Part shown: piece by piece, positions 19,883-23,153 of the stretch
How positions within the stretch are numbered: position 1 is the first letter of the stretch
How the letters are laid out: each line of letters begins with the position of its first letter
Assembly: GCA_001819095.1 (NCBI GenBank)
Contig: MHLS01000019.1
Coordinates: 3,122 to 26,274, forward strand
Reading direction: 5' to 3'
Origin: Candidatus Lloydbacteria bacterium RIFCSPLOWO2_02_FULL_54_12
GTDB taxonomy: Bacteria > Patescibacteriota > Minisyncoccia > Phycocordibacterales > UBA6899
Length of the DNA stretch: 23,153 nt
The notes under the pieces: model-generated
The model's input: only the letters and a program-made list of their open reading frames with translations
The model's database searches: none
What the model was told of the DNA's origin: nothing
Position numbers and translations under genes: made by a program

Positions 19883-20991
19883 CAACACAAGGGACACCGC
19901 TCAACGCCGTTCACCGCGAACTCGGCGCAAAAATGACCGAGTTCGGCGGCTGGAACATGCCGGAGCATTACGGGAACATCTGGAACGAGTACTCTGCCGT
20001 GCGCACCGGGGTCGGACTCTTTGACACTTCGCACATGCGCGCATTTCTCGTCGAAGGAAAGGACGCAAACGCGTTCCTCCAGTTCCTCACCCCGCGCAAC
20101 ATCGGAATACGGCCGTGGAAGATCCAATACGCCGTGCTCACCAACCGCTCGGGCGGCGCCGTCGACGACTGTACGATCTACTGCTTGAGTCACGAAGAGT
20201 ACCTCGTCGTCGTCAACGCGGGGAACATCGAGAAAGACTTCGCGTGGATGACTGCGCATGCGCCGGGTTTCAACGTCGTCATAGAAAAAGCGACACGCTA
20301 CACCGGAATGCTTGCGCTTCAGGGTCCGCGCGCCGAAAAAGTCCTCGCGAAATGCGTTGACGGCGGCGACATCTCATCCATGGGGAAATACACTTTCCGC
20401 ATGGGAAGTATGGGCGGGTATGTCGTCATCATCTCGCGCACCGGATACACGGGCGAAGACGGTTTCGAGATACTGTGCGAGCCGTGCTTCCTTCCTTTCT
20501 TCTGGAACATGCTCTTGACGCAGGGCGCCGCCGAAGGGATCCGTGCATGCGGACTCGGTGCGCGTGACCTTTTGCGTCTTGAAGCATGGATGCCGCTCTA
20601 CGGCCATGAACTGACCGAAGAGCGCGGACCGGTCGAAGCGGATCTCCGTTTCACGGTCAACCCCGAGAAACCGCACTTCTTCATCGGACGCGCCGCACTC
20701 GAAGAGGTATGGTATCTCGGCCACCGCGATACACTTATCGGCTTAAAAACCGAAGAGCGCGGTGCGATCATCCGCCCGGGTTGCGACATCGCGACCATGG
20801 AGGGTGTCATCCTTGGACAGACGACCAGTGGCGCACCGTATCCGAGCGGCACCTCGCTTGGCATGGGCTACGTCCCGAGGGGAGGAAACCTTCTCCCCGG
20901 TACGCCGGTACAAGTTTCCGTACACAAAAGATGGCGTCCTGCGGTCATCGCCCTACGCAAATTCGTCGGTACACCAAAGGAGAAAGCCTGA
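19879..20991 (+). CDS. gcvT: Aminomethyltransferase (glycine cleavage T-protein)
   Basis: GcvT transfers the methylene group from aminomethylated H-protein to tetrahydrofolate, releasing ammonia. It is 370 residues from the ATG at 19879, which overlaps the gcvPA stop by four bases; an in-frame ATG at 19825 inside gcvPA is rejected. Motifs are TEFGGWNMPEHYG, DTSHMRAFLVEGKDA, SGGAVDDCTIYC (with the catalytic-site Asp), TGMLALQGPRAEKVL, SRTGYTGEDGFEIL and ACGLGARDLLRLEAWMPLYGHEL, with a C-terminal barrel ending near GTPVQVSVHKRWRPAVI. The length and all core blocks are normal. Its stop overlaps the gcvPB ATG by one base. Confidence 0.96.
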   Translation: MTTQGTPLNAVHRELGAKMTEFGGWNMPEHYGNIWNEYSAVRTGVGLFDTSHMRAFLVEGKDANAFLQFLTPRNIGIRPWKIQYAVLTNRSGGAVDDCTIYCLSHEEYLVVVNAGNIEKDFAWMTAHAPGFNVVIEKATRYTGMLALQGPRAEKVLAKCVDGGDISSMGKYTFRMGSMGGYVVIISRTGYTGEDGFEILCEPCFLPFFWNMLLTQGAAEGIRACGLGARDLLRLEAWMPLYGHELTEERGPVEADLRFTVNPEKPHFFIGRAALEEVWYLGHRDTLIGLKTEERGAIIRPGCDIATMEGVILGQTTSGAPYPSGTSLGMGYVPRGGNLLPGTPVQVSVHKRWRPAVIALRKFVGTPKEKA

Positions 20992-22415
20992 TGAAAACAC
21001 TGTACGAACGAAGCGCTCCGCAAAAGATCGGGACACGACTGCGTCCGCTCACGGTACCGAGCGTGAAATTCCCCGACGTCTTCAGACGGAAGACGCCGAT
21101 CGACCTTCCACGCGTCTCCGAGCCCGAATTCATCGCCTACTACGCCGAGTGTGCAAGGGTGACGACCGGGATCGTCGACCTCTTCCCGCTCGGCTCCTGC
21201 ACGATGAAGCACAATCCGAAGCAGAATCTTCGGTATCAGCTTCTTGCCGGCTTCGCGGACATCCATCCGCTCATGCCGGAGAAAACGGTGCAAGGTGCGC
21301 TTGAACTAGAGTTTCGTCTTCTCGATATGCTCATGGCGCTTTCGGGGCTCGAAGCGGGAACACTTCAACCTCCCGCGGGGGCGTCGAGCGAATTCGGCGC
21401 ATGCCTCATGATCAAGAAGTACTTCCACGAACACGGGGAGCCGGAGCGCAGAAAGATCCTCATGCCGGACGTCGCACACGGAACGAATCCCGCAAGTGCG
21501 GCGATGGCGGGTTTCAACACCGTCTCACTTCGTACCAACAACGGGGACATCGACTTGGGCGAGCTCAACAAAGCGCTCGACCGAACGGTCGCTTGCTTCA
21601 TGATCACCTACCCCTCGACCTTGGGGATACCGGAATCTCACCTCGAGAAGATCGTCGAGGCGGTCCATGCGGTCGGCGCCTTCGTCTATATGGACGGCGC
21701 CAACATGAACGCGCTCGTCGGCAGGTGGCGTCCCGGCGATCATGGGGTCGACCTCATGCACATGAACTTCCACAAGACCTTTGCGACACCCCATGGTGGA
21801 GGAGGTCCCGGCGCGGGGTTCATCGGATGTACGAAGCTCTTCGCGCCGTACCTGCCGACACCGATCGTCGTCGAACAGGGCGACGGATACGCACTCGACT
21901 ACGACCGCCCGCATTCCGTCGGCAAACTGCACGGATATTACGGGAACTTCGGGATTGACGTGCAGGCCTACGCCTACCTTCGCACGAACGGGAGCGACAT
22001 TCACCTCGTTGCCGATACGACGAACGCGAACGCACGGTATGCGAAAAAGCTCTTCTCCGATATGGGTTTCACGATCATCGGTGAGGAACGTGCGATGCAC
22101 GAATTCGTTCTCGACCTCAAGCCCATTCTCGACGCAACGGAGGTCACGCTCGAGGACTTCTCAAAACGGATCCTCGACTTCAACTTCCACGCTCCGACGA
22201 TGGGGTTTCCCGTTCCGACGGGGCTTCTCGTCGAGATACCGGAGTCGGCGACCCTGGAAAGCGTTCAAGAACTCGCGCAAGTATTCAAAACGATACGCGA
22301 CGAATGCTACGCCAAGCCGACGACTGTCCGGACCGCACCGCACAATACCCCGGTCGGACGGATCGACAACGCGCATGGCGACCGCGAACTCCTTGCTTGG
22401 TCAAGAACGCCGTAG
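20991..22415 (+). CDS. gcvPB: Glycine dehydrogenase (decarboxylating) subunit 2
   Basis: This is the C-terminal half of the P-protein, carrying the PLP lysine in MNFHKTFATPHGGGGPGAG. It is 474 residues from the ATG at 20991, with AAAGGAG upstream; the longer open frame reaching back to 20709 overlaps gcvT and is not coding. Other family blocks are FPLGSCTMKHNPK, LMALSGLEAGTLQPPAGASSE, ILMPDVAHGTNPASAAMAGF, YMDGANMNALVGRWRPGDHG and FNFHAPTMGFPV. It completes the P/T unit. The H-protein and lipoamide dehydrogenase needed for a full system are not in this window. A strong terminator follows. Confidence 0.97.
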   Translation: MKTLYERSAPQKIGTRLRPLTVPSVKFPDVFRRKTPIDLPRVSEPEFIAYYAECARVTTGIVDLFPLGSCTMKHNPKQNLRYQLLAGFADIHPLMPEKTVQGALELEFRLLDMLMALSGLEAGTLQPPAGASSEFGACLMIKKYFHEHGEPERRKILMPDVAHGTNPASAAMAGFNTVSLRTNNGDIDLGELNKALDRTVACFMITYPSTLGIPESHLEKIVEAVHAVGAFVYMDGANMNALVGRWRPGDHGVDLMHMNFHKTFATPHGGGGPGAGFIGCTKLFAPYLPTPIVVEQGDGYALDYDRPHSVGKLHGYYGNFGIDVQAYAYLRTNGSDIHLVADTTNANARYAKKLFSDMGFTIIGEERAMHEFVLDLKPILDATEVTLEDFSKRILDFNFHAPTMGFPVPTGLLVEIPESATLESVQELAQVFKTIRDECYAKPTTVRTAPHNTPVGRIDNAHGDRELLAWSRTP

Positions 22416-22421
22416 TACACA

Positions 22422-22458
22422 CCCCCGTATCCGCCTTAGGCTGATACGGGGGATTTTT
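22422..22458 (+). terminator. gcv operon terminator
   Basis: CCCCCGTATC pairs with GATACGGGGG, with an inner GCC/GGC stem and TTA loop, followed by ATTTTT. It begins 7 bases after the gcvPB stop. Confidence 0.9.
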
Positions 22459-22459
22459 A

Positions 22460-22610
22460 CTGGCGTGAGCCAGAATGCCACGGGCGTAAGCCCGTGGATG
22501 AATGGCCACAACAATCAGTGTGCGCGGTGGCGCACTCCTCTTCCAGAAAAACAACCCCGGTGCCGCCCGCGCAATGCCCCGCCCGTAAGGGCGGGGATAG
22601 ACGGGCGGCA
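22460..22610 (+). repeat. Cluster of GNRA-loop hairpins
   Basis: There are three hairpins with GTGA or GTAA loops: CTGGC/GCCAG (22460-22473), CCACGGGC/GCCCGTGG (22478-22497) and CCCCGCCC/GGGCGGGG (22577-22596). The last is enclosed by an outer stem TGCCGCCCG/CGGGCGGCA (22561-22569, 22602-22610). The second and third share flanks (ATGCC before, GGAT after) while their stems covary. They resemble the ends of IS200/IS605-type elements or REP repeats, but no transposase is present. Confidence 0.6.
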
Positions 22611-22661
22611 TGTTTTACTTCCGCAACACACCAGAAGAGAGGAGCACAACAGGAACTACCG

Positions 22662-22690
22662 TTGACTTCTCTTAAGGGAATCGCTAGATA
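22662..22690 (+). promoter_or_regulatory. Promoter of the secreted-protein gene
   Basis: TTGACT (22662-22667) and TAGATA (22685-22690) are separated by 17 bases. A TATAAG alternative overlaps at 22689. Transcription would begin near 22697. Confidence 0.6.
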
Positions 22691-22723
22691 TAAGACTAGT
22701 GCTCAATCACTCATGGGTGTCCC

Positions 22724-23131
22724 ATGAAACAATCGCTCTTTTTGTTTGTCTGTGTGTTCTTCATTTTTGCCGTCTCCCCCGCCTTCGCAGTGCTTCCGAC
22801 GCCGCTTTCAGGAACATGGCAGAATCCGGAAAAGAACGAATCCGGCACGCTCACGGTCACCATCCTAGAGCAGGACCGAGAGGAGTTGCGCGGAACGATC
22901 GTGGTCACTGGTTCGGACTCCTGCAAAGACCCCATCAGTTTCCTCGGTAAGATCTTGGGAAGCCGCATCACCATCGCGAGCAACGCGGAAAATGTCTGCG
23001 GACAGAACGGGGTATTCTCTATCGAAGCTGCCGCGCTTAGTGAAGGCATTGTCGTCGGCACTTTCTCTTACCGATGGATGGGCGGTGTGTGGTCGAGCGG
23101 AACGTTCCGACTCACTCCGAGGAACAAATAG
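22724..23131 (+). CDS. Small secreted hypothetical protein
   Basis: This is a 135-residue protein with a clear signal peptide (MKQSLFLFVCVFFIFAVSPAFA, cleavage after AFA). The mature part is about 113 residues, rich in beta-type sequence: PLSGTWQNPEKNESGTLTV, LRGTIVVTGSDSC, ITIASNAENVCGQNGVF, GTFSYRWMGGVWSSGTFRL. Two Cys in the mature part could form a disulfide. The repeated 'G-T-W/F-x' strands suggest a small beta-barrel, but I do not recognise the family. There is no ribosome binding site. The ATG lies in the 3' arm of a short hairpin (CATGGG/CCCATG, 22712-22726). Confidence 0.75.
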   Translation: MKQSLFLFVCVFFIFAVSPAFAVLPTPLSGTWQNPEKNESGTLTVTILEQDREELRGTIVVTGSDSCKDPISFLGKILGSRITIASNAENVCGQNGVFSIEAAALSEGIVVGTFSYRWMGGVWSSGTFRLTPRNK

Positions 23132-23153
23132 GACCGACGGCACACGAACTACG

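Noticed and set aside
21781..22665. A 294-codon plus-strand frame overlapping gcvPB
   Set aside because: It is an Arg/Ser-rich out-of-frame shadow of gcvPB that continues into the terminator and hairpin region.

Overview
The window looks like a chromosomal segment of a bacterium of the Patescibacteria / Candidate Phyla Radiation type (Parcubacteria-like). This is an inference from content, not a computed placement. The evidence is bacterial peptidoglycan and housekeeping genes (murD, glmS, guaB, ftsH), many small unrecognised membrane or coiled-coil proteins, short intergenic gaps, frequent GTG starts, a diversity-generating retroelement (DGR) whose target has no signal peptide, and many short palindromic repeats. 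No rRNA, tRNA, CRISPR array or intact transposase gene was seen.

Left part (1-12.4 kb): housekeeping and hypothetical genes, mostly on the minus strand. In order: the start of an unknown gene; an Arg-rich hypothetical protein; a secreted and membrane-anchored coiled-coil protein; a SIMPL-domain protein; glmS; a small plus-strand membrane protein; murD; ftsH (plus); guaB (minus); and a small coiled-coil protein. A family of about 54-bp hairpin repeats is scattered through 1.28-10.4 kb. Seven full copies and one half copy are visible. Two full copies and the half copy lie in frame inside murD, and one overlaps the glmS stop codon. ftsH reads correctly from end to end except for one in-frame TAG where a Lys codon is expected.

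Middle (12.4-15.4 kb): a DGR cassette made of a group II-like reverse transcriptase (minus), an Avd-like four-helix protein (plus, head-to-head with the RT), a 127-nt template repeat (TR), and a target gene with the matching variable repeat (VR) at its 3' end. TR and VR differ at 16 positions, and all 16 are adenines in the TR sense strand. This is the signature of adenine-specific mutagenic retrohoming. The RT frame is broken at a (CT)8C dinucleotide run and would be restored by losing one repeat unit, so the system may be phase-variable or recently inactivated.

Right part (15.5-23.1 kb): a RelA/SpoT-type HD phosphohydrolase behind a small hypothetical gene (minus), divergent from a TrmB-like regulator (plus). 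Next come a small membrane protein and a HIT-family protein, then an elaborate intrinsic-terminator-like RNA structure. After that is a tightly overlapping glycine-cleavage operon, gcvPA-gcvT-gcvPB (P-protein subunits 1 and 2 plus T-protein). gcvH and lpd are not in the window. The segment ends with a cluster of GNRA-loop hairpins and a small secreted protein.
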